This document shows, piece by piece, positions 16,981-26,357 of a stretch of 64,000 bases of DNA. The DNA is taken from positions 62,001-126,000 of the forward strand of contig JAHJTV010000067.1 of NCBI GenBank assembly GCA_018829445.1, written 5' to 3'. The notes beneath the pieces were generated by a model. That model was not told the DNA's origin. It worked only from the letters and a program-made list of their open reading frames with translations, and did no database searches. The position numbers were made by a program, and so were the translations under genes. The DNA is from a bacterium (GTDB lineage Bacteria; SAR324; XYD2-FULL-50-16). Numbering within the stretch: position 1 is the stretch's first letter; each line of letters opens with the position of its first letter.

Positions 16981-18681
16981 ATGGATAAGAAACAGGATCT
17001 GCAAAAAGGATGGAGTTTAATCAGCGAGTCCTTCATCAATGCCGGGGTTGATTATATTTTTGGATTACCGGGTGAGAGTATCAGCCCGATTCAATATGCA
17101 GTGGAAAAAACGCCCATCAGGATTATAACGGCCAGGCACGAACAGGCCGCCACTTTCATGGCCGAGGCTTATGCTCGAATGACCGGAAAACCGGGAGTTG
17201 TGCTGGTCACTTTCGGTCCCGGATTCACCAATACCATTTCGGCCATGGTGAATGCACAAATGTCAAATGCGCCGGTTATACTAATAGCAGGTGCCCATGG
17301 TACCAAATCTCCGGAGCGTCTTGGTCTTCAGGATATGCGACAGGAGCCGATTATTGAATCCATTGTAAAAAAATCACTGGTTTGCCGAAAAGCTGAAAGA
17401 ATACCTGAATTTATCGAGATGGCTTTCCGCATCGCTACCCAGGGTCGACCGGGGCCTGTTTTTCTGGAACTGCCGATAGATGTGCTGGAGGCTGATGTGG
17501 AAATGGAACAGGTGAAAAAAACTCATACAAAAGTATTATCCAGGCCGATTGATCTGAAAGATGTGGCACTGATGATGGAAATGATCGGAAACGCCAAACA
17601 ACCGATAATCATGGCTGGCAGTGGCGCCTTTTATTCCGGAGCTGGTGTTGAATTGACCGATTTTGTTAATTTATCGGGTATTCCCGCTTTTACCTTAAAA
17701 ATGGGAAGGGGCGTTATATCAGATATGCATCCGCTCTGTTTTGGATCCTCCATCCCGACAGTTCCGGGATGTTCAGGAGTGGCATTATCGGAAGCTGATC
17801 TGGTTATTCTGTTGGGAAACCGGCTTTGTCTTTACACGGCCAATGGATTGTTTTTCAACCCCAACGCAAAACTAATCCAGGTTGATATCGAACCCGAAGA
17901 GATTGGGCGTAACAAGACGATAGATCTGCCCATTTTCGGGGATATCAAAGCGTTGCTGGAGGAGTGCAACAATACCATCACCCTGGAGGGTAAAAGTGAA
18001 AATATGAAATCACGTTTTCACTCTTGGACTGAAAGGTTGAAGCAAACAGATCTGGATCTGAAAGATGCAGCCCAAAAGGAATATGTAAGAGATGCTGTTC
18101 CTATTAACCCTGGTGTCTTGGCCAGAGAGGTGGATAATTTTATGGATCGTGAAAGTGATATTATCATTGCTGATGGTGGAGATGCTCAAACCTGGGTTTT
18201 GGAAACGAGAACCTGCCGAAGTGAGCTGAATGTTCTGGATTCAGGACTTTTTGGTTGTCTGGGGGTAGGACTTCCATATGGGATTGCCGCCAAACTTATA
18301 AAACCGGATCGTCGGGTGCTTGTTTACACAGGGGATGGCTCCATCGGTTTTAATTTTATGGAGATTGAAACATCAATCAGAACAGGATTGCCAATTGTGG
18401 TTGTTATCGATAACAACAAAAAATGGGGGATGACCTCAAACAGCATGAAGATGAAATTCAAACATTATGTTCAGGGAACTGTGGAAATCGGCAATCTGCC
18501 TTACCATAAAGCGGTTGAAGCAATCGGAGGCAAAGGCTTTCTTGTTGAAAAAGCTGCTGATATCCGTCCCGCTCTTGAAGAGGCTTTTGCTTCCGGGAAA
18601 ACAGCATGTATAAACGTGATGACCGATCCGGATATCATCGGTCCCGGTTCAAAGGCATTGGCTCTCTTTGAATCACTGTAG
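16981..18681 (+). CDS. Thiamine-diphosphate-dependent enzyme, acetolactate synthase-like
   Basis: 566 residues from ATG 16981, preceded by AAAGGAG; ATG 16960 is open but lacks a site. The three domains of the ALS/POX family are present. The N-terminal PYR domain has the catalytic glutamate in ARHEQAATFMAEAYAR. The C-terminal PP domain has the ThDP/Mg motif GDGSIGFNFMEIETSIRTGLPIVVVIDNN. Members decarboxylate 2-oxo acids or cleave/join C-C bonds. No small regulatory subunit (IlvN) is adjacent and other ilv genes are absent, so branched-chain synthesis is doubtful. It may work with the upstream reductase and downstream carrier on an imported acid. Confidence 0.85.
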   Translation: MDKKQDLQKGWSLISESFINAGVDYIFGLPGESISPIQYAVEKTPIRIITARHEQAATFMAEAYARMTGKPGVVLVTFGPGFTNTISAMVNAQMSNAPVILIAGAHGTKSPERLGLQDMRQEPIIESIVKKSLVCRKAERIPEFIEMAFRIATQGRPGPVFLELPIDVLEADVEMEQVKKTHTKVLSRPIDLKDVALMMEMIGNAKQPIIMAGSGAFYSGAGVELTDFVNLSGIPAFTLKMGRGVISDMHPLCFGSSIPTVPGCSGVALSEADLVILLGNRLCLYTANGLFFNPNAKLIQVDIEPEEIGRNKTIDLPIFGDIKALLEECNNTITLEGKSENMKSRFHSWTERLKQTDLDLKDAAQKEYVRDAVPINPGVLAREVDNFMDRESDIIIADGGDAQTWVLETRTCRSELNVLDSGLFGCLGVGLPYGIAAKLIKPDRRVLVYTGDGSIGFNFMEIETSIRTGLPIVVVIDNNKKWGMTSNSMKMKFKHYVQGTVEIGNLPYHKAVEAIGGKGFLVEKAADIRPALEEAFASGKTACINVMTDPDIIGPGSKALALFESL

Positions 18682-18695
18682 AGTTATAAAATAGA

Positions 18696-18758
18696 AAGGG
18701 TATCCAGCCAATAAATCAACTTTTGGCTCTTAGCAACAGCATTGGATGCCCTTAAAAT
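18696..18758. terminator. Long-stem structure after the ThDP gene
   Basis: AAGGGTATCCA (18696-18706) pairs with TGGATGCCCTT (18743-18753) with one mismatch, and an inner AGCCAA/TTGGCT stem fits inside. A weak AT tail follows. It could end the upstream transcript before the transporter gene; the missing U-run makes it uncertain. Confidence 0.35.
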
Positions 18759-18829
18759 CTTAATCAGCATACTTCAAAACAGATTATAACGGCTTTGTTT
18801 GAGGTCGTTTTTCGCAAAGAGGTAATATT

Positions 18830-19732
18830 ATGGAAGCATCAATAATTACCAGTGTTATCGCTCCGTTGACGATTGCTTTTATCATGTTTGGTATGGGACT
18901 TTCCCTTACCAAACATGATTTTAAACGTGTATGGCTTCATCCCAAGGCGATCTCAATCGGAATCATTCTTCAGATCGTTGGTTTGCCAATATTGGGCTTT
19001 TCATTTGTCTCTGTTTTGGAATTAGAGCCGATATTGGCTGTATCGGTCATGTTATTATCATCTTGTCCCGGGGGCGCAATAACCAATCTGGTTTCGTTTA
19101 TATCAAAGGGTGATGCTGCCTTATCTGTTAGCTTAACGGCTGTGAATAGTTTCATTACCGTGGTTACAATTCCAGTATTAGTAACATTTTTCTTAGGGCA
19201 TTTTTTGGGGAAAGAAACCGCAGCACAGGTAAATATATTAAAACTGTCCCTGGGTATTATTTTGATAACAATTCCGCCGATTATTTTTGGTATGATTACC
19301 AAACAAAAAGCGCCTGAGTTGGCAAAAAAATCCGAGAGCTGGGTTCGAAAAGGGACAATCATCTTTCTTGTCATATTAGCTTCCATTGCCAGTTACGGTG
19401 AGAGGCAGATGTTTCTGGATAACTATCAGAAATTCGCTTTGATTGCAGTTTCACTCTGTATGTTAAGTGGGCTTATGGGCACCATCGTTGGCAGTATTGC
19501 CCGATTGCCCAGGAAACAGATCCTGACACTGGCCATTGAAGTGGGATTGCCTAACAGTGGAATGGGAATCGTCATTGCTCTCAGTTTCCTGGATATTAAA
19601 GCACTTGCGGTGTTTTCAGCTTTTTACCTGGTTGTTGAATACGGATTATCCGGCATATTGATGGTAACTATGAACAGCAGAATAGGTACAAAAATAATGG
19701 GACAAACTTCCCAAGTAACGCATCAACTTTAA
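18830..19732 (+). CDS. Bile acid:sodium symporter (BASS) family transporter
   Basis: 300 residues, strongly hydrophobic with about nine or ten membrane segments. The SSCPGGAITNLVSFISKGDAALSVSLTAVNSF block is the conserved Na+-site crossover helix of this family, and VGLPNSGMGIVIAL is the second. The start follows AGAGGTAAT. Bacterial relatives move organic anions (pyruvate, pantoate, sulfonates and others) with sodium; the substrate is open. It stands downstream of the ThDP enzyme, so import of that pathway's acid is a reasonable guess. Confidence 0.85.
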   Translation: MEASIITSVIAPLTIAFIMFGMGLSLTKHDFKRVWLHPKAISIGIILQIVGLPILGFSFVSVLELEPILAVSVMLLSSCPGGAITNLVSFISKGDAALSVSLTAVNSFITVVTIPVLVTFFLGHFLGKETAAQVNILKLSLGIILITIPPIIFGMITKQKAPELAKKSESWVRKGTIIFLVILASIASYGERQMFLDNYQKFALIAVSLCMLSGLMGTIVGSIARLPRKQILTLAIEVGLPNSGMGIVIALSFLDIKALAVFSAFYLVVEYGLSGILMVTMNSRIGTKIMGQTSQVTHQL

Positions 19733-20052
19733 AGCAACTTAGATCCGGACGACATTTACAAATATCAATAACATCTGCAAAGGAAACGGTAACATGGTTT
19801 TTTCTCCTTCTGTGCTAACTTGCCCCTTTTGATTTCCTGGAAAAGTTGCTATAGAAAATCAGAACAAGCGGATTTACATAAAAATGCGAGAATTGAAAAA
19901 TCCAGCATTTGGTCCCGTACTCAGGTTCTTTTAAAAATAGTTATCCGGATACCTCTCGAAACAATTATTGATTTTTGGATTGGGACGCTGCTGAGAAACA
20001 GGGAATGCTCCGGACGCCGGGTATCTGAATAGTTTTAAAATGAAGGAGAAAC
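19733..20052. other. Intergenic stretch, no gene seen
   Basis: About 320 nt between the BASS carrier and the esterase. A small open frame at 19820-20032 has no ribosome site, no recognisable motif and unlikely composition. I see no strong hairpin or repeat. The esterase ribosome site AAGGAG lies at its right end. Confidence 0.5.
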
Positions 20053-21084
20053 ATGACAGTCAGAAAAGTTATTTTTGTTTTATCTTCCATTATTGCTGGT
20101 TTGATAATTTTAGGAATAGTCCTGGTAAGAGATTGGAGAAAAACTGAATATGGTACCCTCGACACAAATGCGGCAATCCTGCTGAAATTTATTGAAATCA
20201 GTAATATTGATCCCTTTGAAGATGGGAAAACTCCGGAACAGATTCGGGAGAAATCTGCAAAAAGCGGCGCGCTTTTAAAAGGTTCACCGACTCCCATCGA
20301 TCAGATTCGCAACACAACGTTTCCAGGTCCGGCCGGTCCGGTTCCAGTCCGAATTTATATTCCCCGGCAACAATCAAACCTGCCGGTAGTCATCTATTAT
20401 CATGGTGGGGGCTGGATGTTGGGGAACCTTGATTCTCATGACAACATCTGCCGCTTCCTGGCAAAAAAGTCTTCAGCAGTCGTGGTTTCGGTGGATTATC
20501 GACTGGCTCCCGAACATGCCTTCCCGGCTGCAGCTAATGATGCATATGCTGCCTTAGAGTGGGTATCACAAAATGCTGCAACCTTTAACGGCGATACATC
20601 CCGCATCTTTGTGGCCGGCGACAGCGCCGGTGGCAATCTTGCCGCTGTTGTCTCGTTAATGTCCCGTGATAAAGGCGGACCGGGGATAACGGCTCAAATC
20701 CTGATATATCCGGCTACCAATTTGGCGGATCTGACAACAGAATCACATCAGCATTTCGGTAACGGATATTATTTGACACGACGCTATATAGAGATATTCC
20801 GGTCGATGTATTTGCCCCGTATGGAAGATTGGCAAAATGTTTATGCCTCTCCTCTGCTGGCAGAAAACCTTGAAAATCTGCCTCCTGCCATGGTGCTTAC
20901 AGCAGAATTTGATGTATTAAGGGATGAAGGCGAAGCCTATGCCCGGAAACTGGAAAGCGCAGGAGTACCCGCCAAACACAATCGTTACCAGGGAATGATT
21001 CATGGTTTTTTAAGTATGGATAGACTGTTTTCCCAGTCAAAAGTGGCAATCGACGACATCGTTGCTTTTATAAAGTCCAAATAA
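20053..21084 (+). CDS. Alpha/beta hydrolase, hormone-sensitive-lipase (esterase) family
   Basis: 343 residues. An N-terminal hydrophobic segment (about 5-28) may anchor the enzyme in the membrane or serve as an uncleaved signal. The oxyanion-hole motif HGGGW is at about 117-121 and the nucleophile elbow GDSAGGN at about 192-198. The acid is in AEFDVLRDEGEAYA and the histidine in GMIHGF, so the triad is complete. It should hydrolyse short-chain esters. It is transcribed towards the MFS gene, convergent, with no shared operon. Confidence 0.9.
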   Translation: MTVRKVIFVLSSIIAGLIILGIVLVRDWRKTEYGTLDTNAAILLKFIEISNIDPFEDGKTPEQIREKSAKSGALLKGSPTPIDQIRNTTFPGPAGPVPVRIYIPRQQSNLPVVIYYHGGGWMLGNLDSHDNICRFLAKKSSAVVVSVDYRLAPEHAFPAAANDAYAALEWVSQNAATFNGDTSRIFVAGDSAGGNLAAVVSLMSRDKGGPGITAQILIYPATNLADLTTESHQHFGNGYYLTRRYIEIFRSMYLPRMEDWQNVYASPLLAENLENLPPAMVLTAEFDVLRDEGEAYARKLESAGVPAKHNRYQGMIHGFLSMDRLFSQSKVAIDDIVAFIKSK

Positions 21085-21156
21085 AAGCGGTACCGGTCAC
21101 GTTATCCCGGCGCCCAGGCAAGGGCGCTATACTGGCTGAGTGAATGGCTACCTCAG

Positions 21157-22404
21157 TCACGTTTTTGAAGGGACCCAGGGATCGACATATTTTAATAAAA
21201 CAGAGGCGGTAAGGGTTAAGGGAAAAACCAGAAAAAAAGCGGACGTTAATCCAAGATCAAGAAAACTGGTACCAAACCCAATGATCAGCCCGCCAAAGGC
21301 CGCAGTCCCGAAATTGGATACGGAAGAAAAGGTGGAAAACATAAACCCTTCTATTCCGGGTTTATCTGCGGAAATTGCTTCGGACAGCTCCATGGAAATC
21401 CGGTTAACCGGCGCCATAAAAGCTCCCAGGTTCATACCGAAAACTGCCACGATCATATAACAAAAGGTGATATCCGATTGCGCATCAATCAACAGGAACA
21501 GGGAAACCCCGATCCAATACAGAATGGCGCAGATGGTAAATGTTTTACGGGCTCCAATCATATCACTGATTTTTCCGAAAATGGTGGCTCCGAAAAACGT
21601 TCCGATCATCGCCAAGGCATAAGCAATGCCCAGCTGCGATTTTGTCAGAGTAACAACTCCGTCCCCGCCAAACAGAGGGATAAAAAACATGTACGGAGCT
21701 GTGGTGGTCATGGCCACCACAACAAATAGTAATCCCATTAGAACCTCTTTACGGGTAAAGGTCTCTTTAAGCAGGGATGTGAACTCCGGCAGATCTTTTT
21801 TTTCGACCCGTCTCTCTTTTATCAACAAGCCGAACAGCGCCTGAAGTATTGCAAATAGTCCTACGATGGCCAACCCCACTTTCCATCCCAATGAGGTACC
21901 AATCATCATAATCACCAAGGCGCCCAGGACGCTCCCGATTCCTCGCGCTCCCCAGGTACTGCCCTGTACAATTCCCATTTTATTGTCAGGCGTGACATCC
22001 ACAGTCAAGGCATCCAGAGTACCGTCAACCAGCACCCATACCCATCCTGTCATGATTACAAAGAACACCCAGCTCCAGGTAATAGCCTCCTCGTTATGGG
22101 TTAGAATCAGCCCGGCAAAGCAGGGAATATAAAGAACGGCTCCGATCAGGATATAGGGCTTTCGCCTTAACTTTTTGATGGGAAACCGGTCACTCACGAT
22201 GACAAGCAACATTTTCAGGTAATTGGGCAGGATCAGCAAAGCCGTTACCAGGGCGAAGGTTCCGGGATTTAATCCATTTTCGACCAGGAAATTGTCTTTG
22301 TATAACCCCAGGGCAGTGAAATAGAATCCCTGGAATAGATAGAAGCCGGCGATTTTCAGAAGAATAGATTGCTTCCAGTTCTTTGTTTTTTGATCGGCAA
22401 TCAT
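21157..22404 (-). CDS. MFS transporter
   Basis: 415 residues with twelve predicted membrane segments in two halves. The intracellular loop motif after helix 2 reads SDRFPIKKLRRKPYI and its second-half counterpart GKISDMIGARKTF, both typical of the major facilitator superfamily. The layout recalls AmpG/folate-biopterin type carriers. Its ATG overlaps the stop of the TPR gene (ATGA), so it is translationally coupled and the last gene of the minus-strand operon headed by the peptidase homologue. Confidence 0.88.
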   Translation of the reverse strand: MIADQKTKNWKQSILLKIAGFYLFQGFYFTALGLYKDNFLVENGLNPGTFALVTALLILPNYLKMLLVIVSDRFPIKKLRRKPYILIGAVLYIPCFAGLILTHNEEAITWSWVFFVIMTGWVWVLVDGTLDALTVDVTPDNKMGIVQGSTWGARGIGSVLGALVIMMIGTSLGWKVGLAIVGLFAILQALFGLLIKERRVEKKDLPEFTSLLKETFTRKEVLMGLLFVVVAMTTTAPYMFFIPLFGGDGVVTLTKSQLGIAYALAMIGTFFGATIFGKISDMIGARKTFTICAILYWIGVSLFLLIDAQSDITFCYMIVAVFGMNLGAFMAPVNRISMELSEAISADKPGIEGFMFSTFSSVSNFGTAAFGGLIIGFGTSFLDLGLTSAFFLVFPLTLTASVLLKYVDPWVPSKT

Positions 22405-23309
22405 CCATTCTCCTTTTTGAGATTCAGTTTTTCCAATGCCAACAGATCAACTTCAGCGGCAATGTGTGCAAATGCAGACCACTGCCTGCTCTCTTTTAAC
22501 AGGTTTTTATAAAGAACCTGTGCCCTGTCTTTATCGCCCTTCAGATTATAATAAAGCGCCATACCATATCTCAGTGTTACATCCGTAATCTGCGATTCAT
22601 AGGCACTTACCCCCGCAACAGGTTCAAGCAGGGCTTCGGGCTTTAGCTCTCCTTTGTAAACCAGCAACCGATTATAGTACATTTTGCTCTCCTTCGCCTT
22701 TAAACCTGACGGCAGATTATCCATGATCTTTTGCGCTTCTTCATTTCTTCCCAGGCGTAGTAAATTGGTGTGAATCCAGCAGGTGGTTGCTATGAGATCA
22801 TCATCATTTTCGTTGTACTCCATACATCGCTCTGCTGCGCTTAAGGCCCCTTGGTAATCTCCCACCAAGTATTTGGCAACATTCTGATGGTAAAAGATCT
22901 GCCATTGGGTTCGTTCCGGTGGAATGGGCAGGCGACACCTGATCCCGTCCGTTTCCCATTCAAGCGGTTTTCCTTCAACCAGTTCGGCAGCTTTATTAAA
23001 ATCACAGACAGCCTTATCCAATTGATAGGTTGATATATGCCGGTGTCCCCGGTGCCTGTATAATCTGAAAGAATCCGGGAACCGCTTGATACCATCATCA
23101 TAAACTGCAAACGCTTCCTCAAACCGGTTGGCATAGGATAACAAGCGGCCATACCAGATGGTATACCGTTCATTTGGATTTTTCAGATATTTCCTTTTTG
23201 CTTCCCAAAGTACCAGTTTGCCCAGCAACAGGTATCGCCCGGGAATAGGTTGCGGATAGCACTCTTTTCCCATCAGGGAAACGGCTACCGGTATTTGATT
23301 TTTATTCAT
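22401..23309 (-). CDS. Tetratricopeptide-repeat protein
   Basis: 302 residues from ATG 23309, which has an AGGA site 6 nt upstream; the ATG at 23333 directly abuts the previous stop but has no site. Several TPR-like helical pairs are visible (AFAVYDDGIKRFPDSFRLYRHRGH, KAVCDFNKAAELV, YQGALSAAERCMEYNENDDDL). No signal peptide or catalytic motif, so probably a cytoplasmic scaffold. It resembles the small TPR proteins that accompany peptidase or transport operons in this group of bacteria; its partner may be one of the flanking membrane proteins. Confidence 0.8.
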   Translation of the reverse strand: MNKNQIPVAVSLMGKECYPQPIPGRYLLLGKLVLWEAKRKYLKNPNERYTIWYGRLLSYANRFEEAFAVYDDGIKRFPDSFRLYRHRGHRHISTYQLDKAVCDFNKAAELVEGKPLEWETDGIRCRLPIPPERTQWQIFYHQNVAKYLVGDYQGALSAAERCMEYNENDDDLIATTCWIHTNLLRLGRNEEAQKIMDNLPSGLKAKESKMYYNRLLVYKGELKPEALLEPVAGVSAYESQITDVTLRYGMALYYNLKGDKDRAQVLYKNLLKESRQWSAFAHIAAEVDLLALEKLNLKKENG

Positions 23310-23333
23310 ATTTATTCCTGACTTTTTATCCAT

Positions 23334-24509
23334 TTAGTAAAACGCTTTTAGCAGATGAGCAAAAGTGATTCCCAGATAATTTCCTGATGCGTAACCCAAA
23401 ATACCCGCAGCAAGACCGGAGACAATAACTTCCCTGTTTTTCAGGGATGAAGCTACCAGCGGTACAAAAACGGGAGAAAAGATAGCAGCAACGGAAGTGA
23501 TAATCTGAGTGTCGGTGTCAATGCCGAACAGTCGGGATAGCAAAATGTGGAGCAACCAGGCTCCGTACAGTACAACTGCAGCAAACAGGATTATGGTGGG
23601 CGATGAGCTGAGTAGCATGTTAAAATCCGCTGTCGTTCCGATGGCCACACAGAATATCAGGATAATATATTGTCCCAGCTGAAAAGACTTATCAATATTG
23701 CGTACAGCCGGAATAAAAGAGCTGAAAATACCCAGGGTGGTGATGGTCAGCATTAAAACCGCCATATTGTAACTTTCAGGTGTCACCGAATACGCTCCAA
23801 AGCCAATACCGAAAATAATCATCGCTAAAACCAGGGCTTTAATCAGAGGCACCAGTTTTTCAGGTTTCAACATCTCCGAATAATCCGATATCGAAGCTTT
23901 ATCTTTTTCACAAGTATTAATGGCATCAAGGGAATCAATACTTGTGACAGTATCCGCACTGCAAAACGGAAGCAGAAATTTGCCGATTACCCTTTGTGAC
24001 GCTGCAAGAATAAAGATAAACCAGGGGACTTCCACCAGCCAGGCTGCGGCATTTGCCAGCACCAGCATCTGCTCATCAACCTTCAAAGCCATGGCAACGG
24101 CAAAGAAGTTTGGGGTGGCACCGGTATAGCCACCGATAAACATGCCTGCAATCTTCCAGGCTTCATCAATTCTGGATTTGAACAGAAAAAAAGCTAAAAA
24201 CGAGACCAGCATCACAGACAGGGCTATCAGACAAAATGAGAGCAAACTTTTTCCTGCCAGTTTCGTCCAACGTTTAAAATCGGTGGAAAAAATCATCAAC
24301 GGAATGGAAAGCGGCACGGTGATATGCATAAAAAGCTCCCGGGTGCCTTTAATGCCCTCCGGTAGTATTCCTAAATTACCCAGTAAAATTCCCACGGCAA
24401 AGCACAACATTCCTGCCCCGATTTTATCGATGATTGCACTTTTGTGACAGCTATAGAGCGCAAATGCCGGGAATAAAAGTAAAAAGACAGAAAACAATCC
24501 GATCGTCAT
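23334..24509 (-). CDS. DUF819-family membrane protein, second paralogue
   Basis: 391 residues with about ten to twelve hydrophobic segments. It shares the C-terminal block of the 11363 gene (LFGIDTDTQIITSVAAI, FVPLVASSLKNREVIVSGLAAGILGYASGNYLGI) and the QYIILIFCVAIGTTADF segment, so the two are paralogues. An AGGAG site precedes the start, 9 nt after the peptidase stop. In this operon it may import the compound that the M19 homologue processes. Function of the family is unknown. Confidence 0.85.
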   Translation of the reverse strand: MTIGLFSVFLLLFPAFALYSCHKSAIIDKIGAGMLCFAVGILLGNLGILPEGIKGTRELFMHITVPLSIPLMIFSTDFKRWTKLAGKSLLSFCLIALSVMLVSFLAFFLFKSRIDEAWKIAGMFIGGYTGATPNFFAVAMALKVDEQMLVLANAAAWLVEVPWFIFILAASQRVIGKFLLPFCSADTVTSIDSLDAINTCEKDKASISDYSEMLKPEKLVPLIKALVLAMIIFGIGFGAYSVTPESYNMAVLMLTITTLGIFSSFIPAVRNIDKSFQLGQYIILIFCVAIGTTADFNMLLSSSPTIILFAAVVLYGAWLLHILLSRLFGIDTDTQIITSVAAIFSPVFVPLVASSLKNREVIVSGLAAGILGYASGNYLGITFAHLLKAFY

Positions 24510-24518
24510 AAACAGCTC

Positions 24519-25550
24519 CTATTTCCAGACCTCTTTAAAAATCCGTAAGAAATTCAATCCCAGGATCTTCCTGATTGACTCATCATCAAACCCCCTGTCC
24601 AATAGTCCCTGGGTAATAAGCGGGAAAAACGCCAACCCCGGAAACCCTTCCAGATTGACCGCTTCGGCATTCCCGGCAAAATTGTTGTAATAATCTCCCA
24701 CCGATCTCGGTAGATGCTCCAGCTCTCTCAGAATCAGGTCCCGTGGATAAGCCCCGGGAGTTGCCTCTTTGTCGGTGCCGATGGCGGCATGATCCACGCC
24801 TACCATGTCGACAACATATTGAATGTTGTCCAGGAAGTCATCCAGGGTTGGGACAACCTTACCGCCATCCCAATTTAGCGGCGGAAAAGGTGTCAGTGCA
24901 ACAATTCCGTCTTTTGCAGCAACTTTCCTGATCTGTTCATCTGTAACATTCCTGGGCTGGTTACTTCTGACTTTGGGATTGGAATGGGAAAAAACACAGG
25001 GGGCTTCACTCAGTTCTATTGCCTCCAGACTGGATCGAATACCAGTATGGGAACAATCAATTACAATCCCCGCCCGATTCATCTCCCTGATGAGCTCCTT
25101 GCCCTCCCTGCTCAATCCGGCATCGGTACCTGTTACACAACCGTCGGCAGCAAAATTGCGGTCATTGTATGCCAAAACAACCACCCGGGCTCCTAACCTG
25201 TAAAAGACATCAACCATACTGCCAATATAGTAGTGCGCCATGGGGCGTGAATTTTGAAAGCCAACAATAATGCCGACCTCACCCTGCTGCTTCGCTGTTA
25301 AGATATCATCAGCCGTTTCAATCAATACCAGTTTCGGATTTCGACGAATTACTTCGTAATAGTCCGCAATGTGCTTAACGGCTGCTTCCACATCATCCGA
25401 AGGATGGGGGACCGTGATGTTTAAAGCGGTTAATCCCGAAGCCCGCAGATTATCGTTATATCCTTCACAAAAAAAAGAACAGCCATCAATGATAATGGAA
25501 TCATCGTGCAGCTCTCTCGCCTTCTCTGAAACCTCTCTTGAAAATGCCAT
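24519..25550 (-). CDS. M19 membrane-dipeptidase homologue with altered metal ligands
   Basis: 343 residues from ATG 25550, chosen for the strong AAAGGAGGAG site; an upstream in-frame start at 25604 has none. The amidohydrolase-like fold of renal dipeptidases is visible: VIDCSHTG and CVFSHSN carry two ligand histidines. The canonical HxD after strand 1 is replaced (IDGCSFF) and the bridging glutamate motif reads GFQN instead of GxEG. Many bacterial homologues share this GFQN form, so it is a subfamily, not decay. It may use one metal or have a different substrate. It heads the four-gene minus-strand operon, with a TetR gene divergent. Confidence 0.82.
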   Translation of the reverse strand: MAFSREVSEKARELHDDSIIIDGCSFFCEGYNDNLRASGLTALNITVPHPSDDVEAAVKHIADYYEVIRRNPKLVLIETADDILTAKQQGEVGIIVGFQNSRPMAHYYIGSMVDVFYRLGARVVVLAYNDRNFAADGCVTGTDAGLSREGKELIREMNRAGIVIDCSHTGIRSSLEAIELSEAPCVFSHSNPKVRSNQPRNVTDEQIRKVAAKDGIVALTPFPPLNWDGGKVVPTLDDFLDNIQYVVDMVGVDHAAIGTDKEATPGAYPRDLILRELEHLPRSVGDYYNNFAGNAEAVNLEGFPGLAFFPLITQGLLDRGFDDESIRKILGLNFLRIFKEVWK

Positions 25551-25630
25551 CTCTCCTCCTTTGATTTGATGAATACCCGATTCCTCTCCGCTTGACAGTT
25601 TCACCGGGATTATGATTCGCTGGCAGAAAC

Positions 25631-25680
25631 ATGAATAAAATATCGTGTTGATAGCCAGATAAATACGATATATTATTCAT
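25631..25680. promoter_or_regulatory. 16-bp inverted repeat in the divergent TetR/peptidase promoter
   Basis: ATGAATAAAATATCGT (25631-25646) and ACGATATATTATTCAT (25665-25680) are inverted copies with one mismatch, separated by 18 nt. They lie between the divergent start codons, ending 35 nt before the TetR start. This is the normal place for a TetR operator controlling both directions. Confidence 0.55.
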
Positions 25681-25715
25681 GTTTGTCAACAACAGAGGCA
25701 AATCAGGAAATTATC

Positions 25716-26357
25716 ATGTCCAGGGGGAGTATGGCAGGTATCAAGCAAGAGGTTCGAATTCCCAGGCAACAGAGAAGCATAGAAAAAAAGCAACGGATAA
25801 AAGCTGCAGCTGAAAAATTATTCGCAGAAAAGGGATTCTATCCTGTTAACTCAAATCAAATAGCATTAGCAGCGGGAGTTTCCGTTGGCAGTTTTTACTC
25901 CTATTTTAAGGATAAGAAAGCACTTTTACTGGAAATCATTACCGAGTTTCATCAGCGATTCCAAACAGAGGTTTTCAGTCAGCCCATGGAGAAAGGCTGG
26001 AAAGATTGGGATCTGAAAGAGATTATTCGTTATTATATCAACAACACCTTAAAAGCATTTGAGCTTTCACCGGATTTTTTCAGGATGATTTACTCCATGC
26101 TCTATTATGATCCTGAGGTAAAAGAGGTATTTGATGCGGCAGAAAAAAAGGAGAGAGAACAGATCAAGTCTATCCTTTCCAATCTGAAAAGGAGAATTTG
26201 TGTTCAGGATATTGATGCCGCCGTTTTTATGATATACAGCTCCATAGCAAATGTGGTTCATCGGCTCAAATTGTTAGGGTTGCAGATGGAGGAGGAACGA
26301 CTGATCAGTGAACTGACGACCATGCTCTACCGCTACTTAAAAAAGGATACTATCTGA
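25716..26357 (+). CDS. TetR/AcrR-family transcriptional regulator
   Basis: 213 residues from ATG 25716 with AGGAAA upstream; TTG 25683 is open but lies next to the operator candidate. The N-terminal helix-turn-helix reads IKAAAEKLFAEKGFYPVNSNQIALAAGVSVGSFYSYFKDKKALLLEI, the standard TetR signature. The C-terminal half is a helical ligand/dimer domain with no specific hallmark. It is divergent from the peptidase-DUF819-TPR-MFS operon and probably represses it until a small ligand, maybe an operon substrate, is bound. Confidence 0.9.
   Translation: MSRGSMAGIKQEVRIPRQQRSIEKKQRIKAAAEKLFAEKGFYPVNSNQIALAAGVSVGSFYSYFKDKKALLLEIITEFHQRFQTEVFSQPMEKGWKDWDLKEIIRYYINNTLKAFELSPDFFRMIYSMLYYDPEVKEVFDAAEKKEREQIKSILSNLKRRICVQDIDAAVFMIYSSIANVVHRLKLLGLQMEEERLISELTTMLYRYLKKDTI

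Noticed and set aside
16981..18681. Biosynthetic acetolactate synthase (ilvB)
   Set aside because: No regulatory subunit or other ilv gene is adjacent and the neighbours are a reductase and a BASS carrier, so only the superfamily is assigned.
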